Below, piece after piece: positions 63,632 through 64,000 of a stretch of DNA of 64,000 bases. Source of the stretch: Ruminococcus sp. (GTDB taxonomy: Bacteria > Bacillota > Clostridia > Oscillospirales > Ruminococcaceae). Within the stretch, counting starts at the first letter, position 1. Each line of letters starts with the position of its first letter. Location of the stretch: NCBI GenBank assembly GCA_017543335.1, contig JAFYGE010000011.1, forward strand, positions 1 to 64,000, written 5' to 3'. The notes under the pieces are model-generated. The model made no database searches. It saw only the letters and a list, made by a program, of their open reading frames with translations, and had not been told where the DNA came from. The translations under genes and the position numbers were made by a program.

Positions 63632-64000
63632 TTACAAAGTTATGAGATTTTTATCAATTTTCGTCAAATTATCGCATCCGTTTTCAGTGATTATGACAAA
63701 GTCCTCAATACGAACCCCGAATTTTCCCGGTATATAGATACCCGGCTCGACTGTGACTACAGTTCCCTCCGGAAGCGAGAGCTTATAGTTCGGAGAAGCA
63801 TTTGGTTTTTCATGTATTTCAAGTCCGACACCGTGTCCGAGTGAGTGACCGAAACATTCGCCATAACCTTCCTTGCGGATGATCTCTCTTGCAACAGAGT
63901 CAAGGTCGCAGCCTGTGATGCCGGCTTTTGCAGCCTTTATGCCTGCGAGCTGAGCTTCAAGGACAATACCGTACACTTTCCGCATGTCCTCTGTAGGCTC
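63632..64000 (-). CDS. M24-family Xaa-Pro aminopeptidase, 3' part (cut by window edge)
   Basis: The frame is open to the right edge of the window, so the 5' part lies outside. The visible 122 codons contain the C-terminal half of the pita-bread fold: HSLGHGVGLEIHE with the catalytic histidines, and VEPGIYI and GVRIEDFV with the metal-binding Glu residues. It removes N-terminal residues before proline. It is encoded ahead of efp. Confidence 0.93.
   Translation of the reverse strand, partial: EPTEDMRKVYGIVLEAQLAGIKAAKAGITGCDLDSVAREIIRKEGYGECFGHSLGHGVGLEIHEKPNASPNYKLSLPEGTVVTVEPGIYIPGKFGVRIEDFVIITENGCDNLTKIDKNLITL

Overview
The window looks like the chromosome of an obligately fermentative, low-GC Bacillota of the Clostridia, most like a Ruminococcus-type gut or rumen bacterium. 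The signs are an adhE plus stand-alone glycyl-radical spare part and a formate-channel relative, a T-box leader, consensus sigma-A promoters (TTGACA-17-TATAAT), strong GGAGG ribosome sites, Bce/Mac-type ABC exporters beside two-component systems, and a CD1247-type acidic zinc-ribbon protein. No rRNA, tRNA or CRISPR array was seen.

Region 1 (201-28482, all minus strand) is a compact hybrid NRPS-PKS operon of about 28 kb, read right to left from one consensus promoter at 28454-28482. In order: crotonyl-CoA carboxylase/reductase; stand-alone adenylation protein; C-methyltransferase-ACP; type II thioesterase; (C remnant)-A-PCP-C; (A remnant)-PCP-thioester reductase; single carrier protein; KS-AT-ACP; acyl/AMP ligase-KR-ACP; C-(A remnant)-PCP; KS-(dead AT)-ACP-C, split by a frameshift; ABC ATPase; ABC permease. 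The carboxylase/reductase and the KAGH signature of the only intact AT agree on an ethylmalonyl-type extender unit. The reductase domain suggests release as an aldehyde. Only two full A domains (codes resembling Gly and Val by hand alignment) and one AMP ligase must charge eight carrier domains, so loading in trans is required. I do not recognise the product.

Region 2 (28625-33217, minus) is a fermentation operon: grcA-like glycyl radical protein, adhE, an APH-type kinase and a formate/nitrite-transporter homologue, with an 18-bp Rex-like palindrome over the -35 of its promoter. Region 3 (33378-38280, minus) is an AraC regulator, two ABC half-transporters and an internally deleted methyltransferase remnant, led by a 32-codon reading frame and a perfect operator-like palindrome whose half-site recurs at the NRPS-PKS promoter.

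Region 4 (38475-46843, plus) holds an iron alcohol dehydrogenase, a hexapeptide acetyltransferase, a beta-helix lipoprotein with a Met/Gly repeat tail, a two-component system, and a T-box-controlled XRE-cupin-acyl-CoA ligase fusion. Region 5 (46980-54306, minus) starts with a transposase scrap and an asparagine synthase lacking its glutaminase cysteine, then housekeeping genes: gpsA, plsY, der, DUF512, rpmF, yceD and a P-loop protein. Region 6 (54379-64000, minus) has pgi, a penicillin-binding-protein relative in which all three catalytic motifs are lost, an ABC exporter with its two-component system, the CD1247-like protein, efp and the 3' part of an M24 peptidase gene cut by the window edge.
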